Shown piece after piece: positions 1 through 5,313 of a DNA stretch of 5,313 bases. Source of the DNA: G020350405 sp964513655 (GTDB lineage Bacteria > Planctomycetota > Phycisphaerae > Sedimentisphaerales > Anaerobacaceae). Every line of letters begins with the position of its first letter. Position 1 is the first letter of the stretch. Where the stretch lies: positions 1 to 5,313 of the forward strand of contig CAZENQ010000146.1 in assembly GCA_964513655.1 (NCBI GenBank), read 5' to 3'. The position numbers and the translations under genes are program-made. The notes beneath the pieces were generated by a model. It ran no database searches. It was not told where the DNA came from and saw nothing but the letters and a program-made list of their open reading frames with translations.

Positions 1-75
1 TTGAGGGCTGACGTGAATGATGTTAAGGGCATGACTGAAGGACTAAGGCAGGCAAGCGGTAGAATGGTGCGGTAG
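1..75 (+). CDS. Possible C-terminal tail of an upstream gene (partial)
   Basis: Frame 1 is open from the window edge to a TAG at 73-75 and encodes 24 residues ending ...GLRQASGRMVR. The other two plus-strand frames stop within the first nine bases. The peptide is charged and could form a helix, but no family is recognisable. The stop lies 23 bases before the ATG of the next gene, which is operon-like spacing. An open stretch this short is quite likely by chance, so the call rests mainly on position. Confidence 0.35.
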   Translation: MRADVNDVKGMTEGLRQASGRMVR

Positions 76-86
76 CAGACTCTTTG

Positions 87-93
87 AAAGGGG
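87..93 (+). promoter_or_regulatory. Ribosome binding site deciding the start of the membrane protein
   Basis: AAAGGGG is centred about eight bases before the ATG at 99. It supports that start over the upstream in-frame TTG at 84. Confidence 0.6.
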
Positions 94-98
94 ATAAA

Positions 99-932
99 AT
101 GAAAGTGTCACTTAGGTCATTCCTGAGGCGTAACTGGCTTGCGATTATAGCAATTCTCATTGGGATTGCTGTATCGAATCATTTTTACCAGAAATCCATA
201 GCTAAACGTGAACCTGTTTTTCTGGTCGACCCATCAAGGACAGAAATAATAGATTGCACACGCCTTGAAGAAACACCGCTGCGAGTTGTTCGGGCAAGTG
301 GCGACGAAATAAAGGGAGATGTAACGTCTACACGCTTTTATTTTTGGAATAATGGCAGGCAGTCTATAAAACCATCGAACATACTCGAACCACTAATTAT
401 TACACTTGACGACCCGGACGGGGAGATACTTGATTATAAAATCCTCAAGCAATCAAGAGAAGTCGTAAAGCCACTGCTTCAACCAGACACCGCAGACCCC
501 GGTAGAAGCCTGTTTTTATCTTTTGGAATTTTAGAGCCAGAAGACGGTTTGACCAGTCAAGTTATTTATAAGGGTAATCCTGATGCAACTTTAACAATTT
601 CCGGTACGGTCGAGGGCGTCCGTGTGATTACAACTGGTAGCGAAATGATAAAACGTAGATTTTGGTTTCAATTAGGAAAGTATATTTTTATCATAATTAT
701 ATTTCTCGTTCTTTTCGGTGCTTTTGGATTGTTCGTAGGCTTTCTGGAGGAAAAAGAAGAGAAGAAACACTCACCTACCACAAAATTCACTTTATCCTTA
801 ATAAACGTAGCAGTGGTTTTAATCGCATCCTTATTCTTTTATTGTCTATTGATTGGATTCACCGTGCACAAAGCGAGAAGAACAGCAGCTACTACAGTAA
901 TTCAAACAGTTCCCGCCGATATTATTCCGTAA
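99..932 (+). CDS. Hypothetical three-helix membrane protein
   Basis: This gene encodes a 277-residue protein that I do not recognise. The ATG at 99 is preferred over an in-frame TTG at 84 because AAAGGGG at 87-93 lies five bases before it. The TTG start would overlap that site. A basic N-terminus (about residues 1-12) precedes a membrane helix at about 13-30. A soluble domain at about 36-184 has alternating hydrophobic and polar stretches (for example FYFWNNGRQSIKPSNILEP), suggesting a beta-sandwich. A second helix lies at about 194-216, then an acidic/basic linker (EEKEEKKHS), then a third helix at about 231-256. By the positive-inside rule, the large domain should face outside the cytoplasmic membrane. 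The gene is A+T-richer than the radical SAM gene downstream. It shows no catalytic motif, and no function is proposed. Confidence 0.75.
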   Translation: MKVSLRSFLRRNWLAIIAILIGIAVSNHFYQKSIAKREPVFLVDPSRTEIIDCTRLEETPLRVVRASGDEIKGDVTSTRFYFWNNGRQSIKPSNILEPLIITLDDPDGEILDYKILKQSREVVKPLLQPDTADPGRSLFLSFGILEPEDGLTSQVIYKGNPDATLTISGTVEGVRVITTGSEMIKRRFWFQLGKYIFIIIIFLVLFGAFGLFVGFLEEKEEKKHSPTTKFTLSLINVAVVLIASLFFYCLLIGFTVHKARRTAATTVIQTVPADIIP

Positions 933-1105
933 TGTGTATCACGCACAAATACGAGGCGACGGTATGGTAGGTAAGTAAATCGGGACGGCAAATATAGCGC
1001 AAGTCCTGTGAAAAGGCCGAAAAATGGTTTGAGTAAGAGGCGATAAGTGGTTATTATACGTTTACGGCTGCCAAGCTTTGAGCGCAAGTCGGCGCTGGGG
1101 CGTAT
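933..1105. other. Intergenic stretch with no recognised gene
   Basis: No convincing coding region is seen here on either strand. No rho-independent terminator is visible after the membrane protein gene. The only repeated structure noted is the 10-base word AGCGCAAGTC, present at 996-1005 and again at 1081-1090. Confidence 0.5.
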
Positions 1106-1133
1106 TTGAGAAATAGTTGTAAGTGTTTATATT
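1106..1133 (+). promoter_or_regulatory. Sigma70-type promoter for tRNA-Ser
   Basis: TTGAGA at 1106-1111 (-35) and TATATT at 1128-1133 (-10) are separated by 16 bases. Transcription would start around 1140, a few bases before the mature tRNA 5' end at 1144. Position and match quality both fit. No plus-strand gene lies between this promoter and the tRNA. Confidence 0.6.
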
Positions 1134-1143
1134 GTAGAGTTTT

Positions 1144-1234
1144 GGAGAGGTGGCCGAGTGGCTGAAGGCAACGGTTTGCTAAACCGTCGTACCGGTTAAA
1201 GCTGGTACCGCGGGTTCGAATCCCGCCCTCTCCG
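1144..1234 (+). tRNA. tRNA-Ser (anticodon GCU)
   Basis: This is a complete class II tRNA reading serine codons AGC and AGU. The acceptor stem GGAGAGG (1144-1150) pairs with CCTCTCC (1227-1233), with discriminator G at 1234. The anticodon stem ACGGT/ACCGT (1171-1175, 1183-1187) encloses loop TTGCTAA, with anticodon GCT at 1178-1180. The long variable arm typical of serine tRNAs is a 7-bp stem, GTACCGG/CTGGTAC (1189-1195, 1202-1208). The T arm GCGGG-TTCGAAT-CCCGC spans 1210-1226. The 3' CCA is not encoded, so it must be added after transcription. The tRNA stands alone and converges with the radical SAM gene. Confidence 0.97.
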
Positions 1235-1240
1235 TTTTTT
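1210..1240 (+). terminator. Possible U-run terminator directly after tRNA-Ser
   Basis: Six T residues (1235-1240) follow immediately after the discriminator base, behind the G+C-rich T-arm and acceptor stem. A U-run behind a stable stem could end transcription, but no separate hairpin exists outside the tRNA. This is an inference from layout. Confidence 0.3.
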
Positions 1241-1266
1241 GAGGGATTAAACTGGTATTGCGGGGC

Positions 1267-2055
1267 TTAAGATTTGTCCCAGTCTAATGAGACGCTGGCG
1301 TACCGGAGCCGTTCGAGGGTGGTATAGTAGGGGTCGACGACTTCTTCCTCGAGGTTATCTACAAGGGCGGGGTCTATCGAGGACAGGCGGTCGAGCAGAC
1401 TTTGGCGTTCCTTTTTGGTTACGATTCTCGGGTCGGCGGTCATTGCAGCCACGTGGAAACTGGCTCTGGCTTCTATAAGGTTGCTAATGGCACTAAGGGG
1501 GAGCTCGAAGCTTTCGGGTATGGCGCCGGTCTTTTCGGTAAAGGCCTCGGGCGTACCCGCCTTGAGTGATACGCGGGTGTGGACTTTTTTGAAGCGGGCG
1601 AGCTGCCGGGCGTAGTCGGGGTCAGCGCCGATGAGGATGCCGTTGGTTTCGAGAATAAATAATCTAAAGGGAGAATTCTCGACTTTTTCCAAGAGGGCCA
1701 GCAGATGGGACTTTCCAATAGTCGGCTCGGCACCGGAGATGCGCAACTGGGTGATTGCCTTCTTGCGTGCGACGCGGCTCAGGCGCGAGAAGGCCTCGGC
1801 GGGAGAGTAAAAGAGGCCGTGCTTTTCAGGAAAATCCCGGCTCCAATGCACCCAGCAAAAGATACATCGCAGACAGCAGCCGCAGGTAAAGCCGGTGGCG
1901 ATTCCGCCGTAGACGCCGGGGCAATAGAACTTCGTGTATTTGCGGCTGTCGCCACGGCAGACAATATCCTCGGTTCTTCTTGCAAGTTCCAAGGGGTCAA
2001 AGGGCGTAAATCCGGGCTGCAGGTACCGCTGGTATGTTTTACAAAGGGCAGTCAT
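1267..2055 (-). CDS. Radical SAM protein of unknown function
   Basis: The 262-residue protein carries the radical SAM signature CCLRCIFC, with C60, C64 and C67 (CxxxCxxC, numbered from the ATG at 2055) binding the SAM-coordinating 4Fe-4S cluster. A 'GGE-like' SAM-binding strand reads RISGAEPTIG (about 105-114), and LFILETNGIL (about 132-141) fits the next strand of the barrel. Four further cysteines (C5, C33, C45, C58) lie upstream of the signature and C61 lies inside it. The overall pattern resembles uncharacterised Fe-S oxidoreductases of archaea and anaerobic bacteria related to pyruvate-formate-lyase activases. The substrate is unknown and no auxiliary-cluster SPASM domain is evident. The ATG was chosen over an in-frame TTG at 2082. 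Neither start has a clear Shine-Dalgarno site. The gene lies downstream of the hydrogenase operon on the same strand but is separated by about 160 bases. A functional link is not shown. Confidence 0.88.
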   Translation of the reverse strand: MTALCKTYQRYLQPGFTPFDPLELARRTEDIVCRGDSRKYTKFYCPGVYGGIATGFTCGCCLRCIFCWVHWSRDFPEKHGLFYSPAEAFSRLSRVARKKAITQLRISGAEPTIGKSHLLALLEKVENSPFRLFILETNGILIGADPDYARQLARFKKVHTRVSLKAGTPEAFTEKTGAIPESFELPLSAISNLIEARASFHVAAMTADPRIVTKKERQSLLDRLSSIDPALVDNLEEEVVDPYYTTLERLRYASVSLDWDKS

Positions 2056-2062
2056 AAGGATT

Positions 2063-2092
2063 ATTATAACAGCCTCCGACAACTATTGGTAA
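2063..2092 (-). promoter_or_regulatory. Candidate promoter for the radical SAM gene
   Basis: On the minus strand a perfect TATAAT (2068-2063) lies seven bases before the ATG at 2055. TTACCA, 18 bases upstream of it, matches the -35 consensus at four of six positions. If used, transcription would start at or next to the ATG, giving an almost leaderless message. This agrees with the absence of a Shine-Dalgarno site. Confidence 0.35.
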
Positions 2093-2153
2093 CGGTATAA
2101 CGAGGATAGGCGCGCAGCTCAATGACAAAGGCGTGCGGAACAGAGGAGGGAGT

Positions 2154-2188
2154 GTTGAACTTCGAACGTTGAACATTGAACGTCGAAG
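2154..2188. repeat. Five tandem heptads of the GTTGAAC type
   Basis: Five 7-base units run head to tail: GTTGAAC, TTCGAAC, GTTGAAC, ATTGAAC and a diverged GTCGAAG. The same bases form an imperfect hairpin. CTTCG + ACGTT (2160-2170, with A2165 bulged) pairs with AACGTCGAAG (2179-2188) around an eight-base loop. The element lies between the hydrogenase protease stop and the radical SAM start. No U-run follows on the minus strand, so it is not a standard terminator. Confidence 0.7.
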
Positions 2189-2212
2189 GCCGGGAAGGGC
2201 GAGAGGACAGTA

Positions 2213-2677
2213 TCAGTTCCGCTGACTTTCAGTAACAAGGTCGTTGAAGATGTGCTCTGCGATTTCGTCCAGCTTCTCGGCAACCGGCGGCGTGCAGCCC
2301 TCGGCAAATCTCGACAGCTCTACGACCTTTATAGCATAAATGCGAATATCTTGGGGAATATCGTAGCCCCATTTTTTAGCCATCCCGAAGGCGGTGGCGA
2401 AATTTATATCGTGTGGAGAACTTGGCCTTACAGTATCAGCGAAATCGTCAAGACTTAACCGATACACGGTTCCAGGCGGGGCAGAACCACGCTGGATAGC
2501 ATCCAGCACAACCAAACGCTCATAGCCGGCCAATTTGGGAATAATGTCCATTGTTGCCGCTGAGGATTTGATTATGTCAGTTTTGTCCAAGCGTCCCGCC
2601 AGGCGGTCAGCTACTTCGTGCGCGACCCCATCGTCCGAGAGGATTGGATTGCCAAGAGCAAGAACCAGCGTTTTCAT
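2213..2677 (-). CDS. [NiFe]-hydrogenase maturation protease (HyaD/HybD family)
   Basis: The 154-residue protein is of normal length for family M52. These endopeptidases clip the C-terminus of the hydrogenase large subunit once nickel is inserted. It opens with MKTLVLALGNPILSDDGVA, the family's glycine-rich nickel-protease motif. D16 corresponds to the nickel-binding E16 of HybD, D59 in VVLDA to its D62, and H89 in SPHDINF to its H93. The ATG at 2677 lies nine bases after the large subunit stop. No strong Shine-Dalgarno site is visible, so translation is probably coupled to the large subunit. The only substrate gene in view is that neighbour, whose C-terminal extension after the histidine of DPCxxCxxH is what this enzyme would remove. 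It is cytoplasmic. I am confident in family and role; no specific gene symbol is justified. Confidence 0.95.
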   Translation of the reverse strand: MKTLVLALGNPILSDDGVAHEVADRLAGRLDKTDIIKSSAATMDIIPKLAGYERLVVLDAIQRGSAPPGTVYRLSLDDFADTVRPSSPHDINFATAFGMAKKWGYDIPQDIRIYAIKVVELSRFAEGCTPPVAEKLDEIAEHIFNDLVTESQRN

Positions 2678-2686
2678 TATTTTCTG

Positions 2687-4195
2687 TTAAGGCCGTTTTA
2701 TGGTTTTAATCAGCTTTTTGGCGCTGTCGAAGATTTTAACTTCCATGGCCATCTGTCCCGGCAGGGCATGGGTCGAGCAGGAAAAACATGGGTCATAAGC
2801 ACGAAAGCACATTTCCAGCATATTGAGAATACCGTTGCTGACTTCGGCTTTGTGGATAACGGCCTTTGCCACCTTCTTCATAGACAGATTCATAGCCGGA
2901 TAGTTAATGCTGGAAGCTACGAGTAGATTGAGTTTTTTAATCAGGCCTTTGTCGTCACATTCGTAATGATGGATAAGCGTCCCACGGGGTGCCGCGATAA
3001 TACCGACTCCACTGGTTGGTTTTTCAGTTGGGATGTTGCGTACATCTTTGGATGTGATGTCCGGCTCATCAATGAGCTCTTTAAGTCTTTCGGCGGCGTA
3101 CATACATTCGATTGCGCGGGCCCAGTGAAACGCGAGAGTGAAATGAGCTGGCTTGCCGCCGAGAATATTGAAGAACTGGTCGGCTGCCTGCTGAGCGAGG
3201 GGGGTCGGGATTTTGTCTGCTACATTCAGTCGTGCTAACGGAGCGACACGTACGATGCCACTGTCTGGGCCGTCTTTGAACCCGTGCCATCCTATTTTGC
3301 GGAGGTACGGCATTTTCAGGTAAGTCCAAGGCATAACGTGTTCGGCCATATCTTCGAGATAATTTTTCGGTCCGAATCGGCCGAATTCTTTGCCGGTCGG
3401 GTCAATTATTCGGATTTCGCCGTCGTAGAAGTTTAGTTCGTTGTTCTTTGTGACCATACCCATATAGTAGGTTTCGTGGTAGAACAGGTCCTTGTCAACC
3501 ACGACATCTACGAGTGTTTTGTTTTTCAAGATGAAGTCGTCCACAACTTGCAGGGTGAACTTACCGAACTCGACGAGCTCGTCGGCCATCTTTGCGATTT
3601 TGTCCCGATTTTCTTTTGAGAGCGGCTGGGATATACCGCCAGGAAGGCCGAAAATCGGGTGTGTCGCTTTGCCGCCAATAATTTCCTGGATTTGAGCGCT
3701 GTATGCTCTATTAATGAGGACTTTCTTGCCGATTTCCGGTCCGACGACATTTATGACACCGACAATGTTTCTCTCTTCGGGCTCCGCGGCCCAGCCACAA
3801 ATCATATCCGGTCCGACGGACATTGCGTATATATGAGCGATGTGGCTGTGGAGCATGTGGGCACAGTAACCCAGCTCTCTTAGTTTCCTGGCGACTGGAG
3901 TTGGCTCTACGCCGTAGGCCATATCCAAGGCTTTTACTGCAGCAAGGTGGTGTGGCCAAGGACACACGCCACAGAGACGGGTTGTGATACGGGGGATTTC
4001 CTCAATTGGCCGGCCTTTGCAGAACTCTTCAAAGCCGCGGAGTTCAACGACCTGAAAATAGGTGTCCTCGACTTCACCGTTGTCGTCAAGGAATACGTTG
4101 ATTTGGGCATGACCTTCAAGCCTTGTAGCAGGGGCTATTCGTATAACTTTTTCTTTTACTTTGTATTTTTTGTCTTCGAGTTTGGGATAAGTCAT
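2687..4195 (-). CDS. mvhA: [NiFe]-hydrogenase large subunit, group 3c (MvhA-like)
   Basis: This is the catalytic subunit, 502 residues, binding the NiFe(CN)2CO centre where H2 is split or formed. The N-terminal motif RLCGVCPWPHH supplies C75 and C78 with H82. The C-terminal motif DPCFSCSTH supplies C470 and C473 with H476. E28 in RLEGH fits the conserved N-terminal glutamate, and R404 in APRGTLIHHY fits the arginine over the iron. The 26 residues after H476 should be cut off by the protease encoded next. The usual glutamate before APRG is alanine (A401), an oddity. The ATG at 4195 is preceded by AAGGA, which overlaps the small subunit's stop, and the gap is 13 bases. No signal peptide is seen. 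Overall sequence resembles MvhA and bacterial Hdr-linked enzymes. Groups 3b and 3d are less likely but not excluded without an alignment. Confidence 0.93.
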   Translation of the reverse strand: MTYPKLEDKKYKVKEKVIRIAPATRLEGHAQINVFLDDNGEVEDTYFQVVELRGFEEFCKGRPIEEIPRITTRLCGVCPWPHHLAAVKALDMAYGVEPTPVARKLRELGYCAHMLHSHIAHIYAMSVGPDMICGWAAEPEERNIVGVINVVGPEIGKKVLINRAYSAQIQEIIGGKATHPIFGLPGGISQPLSKENRDKIAKMADELVEFGKFTLQVVDDFILKNKTLVDVVVDKDLFYHETYYMGMVTKNNELNFYDGEIRIIDPTGKEFGRFGPKNYLEDMAEHVMPWTYLKMPYLRKIGWHGFKDGPDSGIVRVAPLARLNVADKIPTPLAQQAADQFFNILGGKPAHFTLAFHWARAIECMYAAERLKELIDEPDITSKDVRNIPTEKPTSGVGIIAAPRGTLIHHYECDDKGLIKKLNLLVASSINYPAMNLSMKKVAKAVIHKAEVSNGILNMLEMCFRAYDPCFSCSTHALPGQMAMEVKIFDSAKKLIKTIKRP

Positions 4196-4208
4196 CCTAT
4201 ACGGTTCC

Positions 4209-5207
4209 TTACTCTTTTACGACTCTTTTCAGAAGCGATTTTGGTAGAGTGAATCGATAGAGGGTTCCGAGCGGGTCCTTCATTTTTGCCATTAGTTTCT
4301 CGATTTCTTCTTCGGGTAGTTCGGCCTCGGAGCCGCTGACTTTGAGGACAGATGAGAATGCGCTCAGCATACTGGCGCCGTGGTCGAGTACCGCTGCTGT
4401 TGGTCCCATACAGCCACGGCACGGCATGTTGACTTTTATACACTTGGAGTCGCAGCCGGCGCGAGTTGCAGGGCCGAAACAGAGTATTCCCTGCTCGAGA
4501 AAGCACTTTTCCGGGTCCAGCTCTGTATAGTCAATGCTTTTGATTTCATCGATGAAGACCTTGTCGGGTTTTTGCCTTGGGCATTCGTCGCAGAGAGTCC
4601 TTTCAGAAGCAAGAATGATGCCTTTGGGCGGAAGGTCGGCTTTGCCCTTGACAAAATCGAGAACAACCTGCAGCAGTTTTACGTTCATTTCTCTGGTCGG
4701 GGGGCATGCACCAATGATGTAATCCACGTCAATAACGTCATCCAGTGCCTTGACGTCCTCAAACAGTTCGGGCAGTTCGAGTTTGTGTCCTTCAGGACTT
4801 ACGTAATCGGTCTGAGGGCGTGTGTGCTCGGGATTGACCGTTGTTGCAGTATCCTCGTAGACAGTGTTTAGGATATCGTTTTTTGTGGTGACGTTCGCGA
4901 GTCCGGGGATGCCCCCAAAGGCGGCACAGGCTCCGTAGGCGACCATAATTTTCGATTTTTTCCGCAGAAGTTTTGCGACGTGTTCATTTTCGCTGTTACG
5001 GACAGCACCGTGGTAAAGGCACAGCGTGATTTCACCGTCCTGCATAGCCTCTACGTCTTTGAATTTTACATCGGTAATGAGAGGCGCAAATGTCAGGTCT
5101 GCTACCTCAAAAAGTTTCAACAGTTCGACATCTAAATCAAGTATGGCGATGTCACCTCCTGAACACGTGGCACCCTGGCCTAAGGCGATTTTAATCTTTT
5201 CAGACAT
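4209..5207 (-). CDS. mvhG: [NiFe]-hydrogenase small subunit, group 3c (MvhG-like)
   Basis: The electron-transfer subunit has 332 residues. It lacks a Tat signal, so it is cytoplasmic. Proximal-cluster ligands are C15, C94 (YGACAAFGG) and C168 (GACPP), but the expected fourth, at position 18, is glycine: the motif reads C15-S-G-G-D19. Eight further cysteines (C206, C209, C235, C243, C252, C256, C263, C266), ending in PCRGCMGPT, fit the two other 4Fe-4S clusters of MvhG/FrhG proteins. The stretch NSENEHVAKLLRKKSK and the GGIPGL motif also match that family. The ATG at 5207 is chosen over a longer in-frame reading to 5279 because GGAGG sits six bases upstream and the family starts here. It overlaps the preceding gene's stop by eight bases (ATGTCTGA), implying coupled translation. 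Electrons would leave toward an MvhD/Hdr-type partner. Confidence 0.93.
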   Translation of the reverse strand: MSEKIKIALGQGATCSGGDIAILDLDVELLKLFEVADLTFAPLITDVKFKDVEAMQDGEITLCLYHGAVRNSENEHVAKLLRKKSKIMVAYGACAAFGGIPGLANVTTKNDILNTVYEDTATTVNPEHTRPQTDYVSPEGHKLELPELFEDVKALDDVIDVDYIIGACPPTREMNVKLLQVVLDFVKGKADLPPKGIILASERTLCDECPRQKPDKVFIDEIKSIDYTELDPEKCFLEQGILCFGPATRAGCDSKCIKVNMPCRGCMGPTAAVLDHGASMLSAFSSVLKVSGSEAELPEEEIEKLMAKMKDPLGTLYRFTLPKSLLKRVVKE

Positions 5208-5313
5208 CAGCAACCTCCCTTGCAACACTGGTGGACTGAGTATCATCATCAAGACTCTTTGAATAAGGACTCGGGCCAAGCTCGGTAATACGGTCGATAA
5301 AGCTGTTCATAGT
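5200..5313 (-). CDS. C-terminal end of upstream operon gene, possibly MvhD-like (partial)
   Basis: A reading frame is open from the window edge to TGA at 5202-5200 and encodes 37 residues. It overlaps the small subunit start as ATGTCTGA, the usual junction of tightly coupled genes. The tail includes SFIDRITELGPSPYSK followed by an acidic, serine/threonine-rich end. From memory, the 'ELGPSP' stretch is like the ends of MvhD-type iron-sulfur subunits that link this hydrogenase to heterodisulfide reductase, and mvhD commonly precedes mvhG. That identity is tentative. An ATG at 5310 could in principle start a 36-residue peptide, but the rest of the gene most likely lies beyond the window. Confidence 0.55.
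   Translation of the reverse strand, partial: TMNSFIDRITELGPSPYSKSLDDDTQSTSVAREVADV
5214..5220 (-). promoter_or_regulatory. Shine-Dalgarno site of the hydrogenase small subunit
   Basis: AGGGAGG on the minus strand ends six bases before the ATG at 5207. It lies inside the end of the preceding reading frame. It fixes the small subunit start and excludes the 24-residue N-terminal extension. Confidence 0.85.

Noticed and set aside
902..1087. A 61-codon minus-strand frame across the end of the membrane protein gene
   Set aside because: There is no ribosome site or recognisable motif, and it overlaps a better supported gene end.
1215..1240. Integration (att) site at the tRNA 3' end
   Set aside because: No second copy of the tRNA 3' sequence and no integrase are seen in this window.
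1705..2100. A 131-codon plus-strand reading frame opposite the radical SAM gene
   Set aside because: It covers the antisense of the radical SAM signature. Its peptide is low-complexity and without motifs, and G+C-rich coding DNA often yields such frames.
2154..2188. CRISPR array from the tandem heptads
   Set aside because: Units are 7 bases with no spacers, and no cas gene is present.
4380..4871. A 163-codon plus-strand reading frame opposite the hydrogenase small subunit
   Set aside because: It lies wholly antisense to a gene with clear family motifs and has no recognisable domain or ribosome site.
5208..5279. N-terminal extension of the small subunit to 5279
   Set aside because: The extension lacks a Tat signal, overlaps the end of the upstream gene, and bypasses a strong GGAGG site placed for the ATG at 5207.

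Overview
The window looks bacterial and anaerobic. Clear Shine-Dalgarno sites precede two of the genes. The main content is a cytoplasmic [NiFe]-hydrogenase unit of the methyl-viologen-reducing / Hdr-linked type (group 3c, MvhG-MvhA-like), followed by its maturation protease. Base composition is mixed: by eye the first ~930 bases are A+T-richer than the radical SAM gene. The phylum cannot be fixed from this sequence. The heptad GTTGAAC repeat is of a kind I associate with Planctomycetota and relatives, so an anaerobic planctomycete-like bacterium is a weak guess.

Layout, left to right. Positions 1-75 (+) may be the tail of an upstream gene. Positions 99-932 (+) encode an unrecognised three-helix membrane protein. 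Positions 933-1143 are intergenic and end in a good sigma70-type promoter for tRNA-Ser(GCU) at 1144-1234. Converging on the tRNA from the other strand is a radical SAM protein of unknown function (2055-1267). Its possible -10 box lies so close to the ATG that the transcript may be leaderless. Positions 2083-2212 hold a short heptad repeat that can fold into a hairpin. The rest is one minus-strand operon, in transcription order: the end of an unidentified upstream gene (5313-5200, perhaps mvhD-like), hydrogenase small subunit (5207-4209), large subunit (4195-2687) and maturation protease (2677-2213). The gaps are an 8-base overlap, 13 bases and 9 bases.

The operon genes fit together. The large subunit carries both CxxC nickel-iron ligand pairs and a C-terminal extension of 26 residues after the DPCxxCxxH motif. 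The adjacent protease, with nickel-sensing residues D16, D59 and H89, would remove that extension. The small subunit has no Tat signal, so the enzyme should be cytoplasmic. It should pass electrons through three FeS clusters to a partner encoded upstream, probably an MvhD/HdrA-type module.

The most notable observation is that the small subunit lacks one conserved proximal-cluster cysteine: the usual CxxC reads C15-S-G-G18-D19. All other cluster cysteines are present. The large subunit also has alanine where the conserved glutamate of the EAPRG motif usually sits. This is either a variant subfamily or a recent pair of substitutions, and it is the best candidate here for something undescribed.
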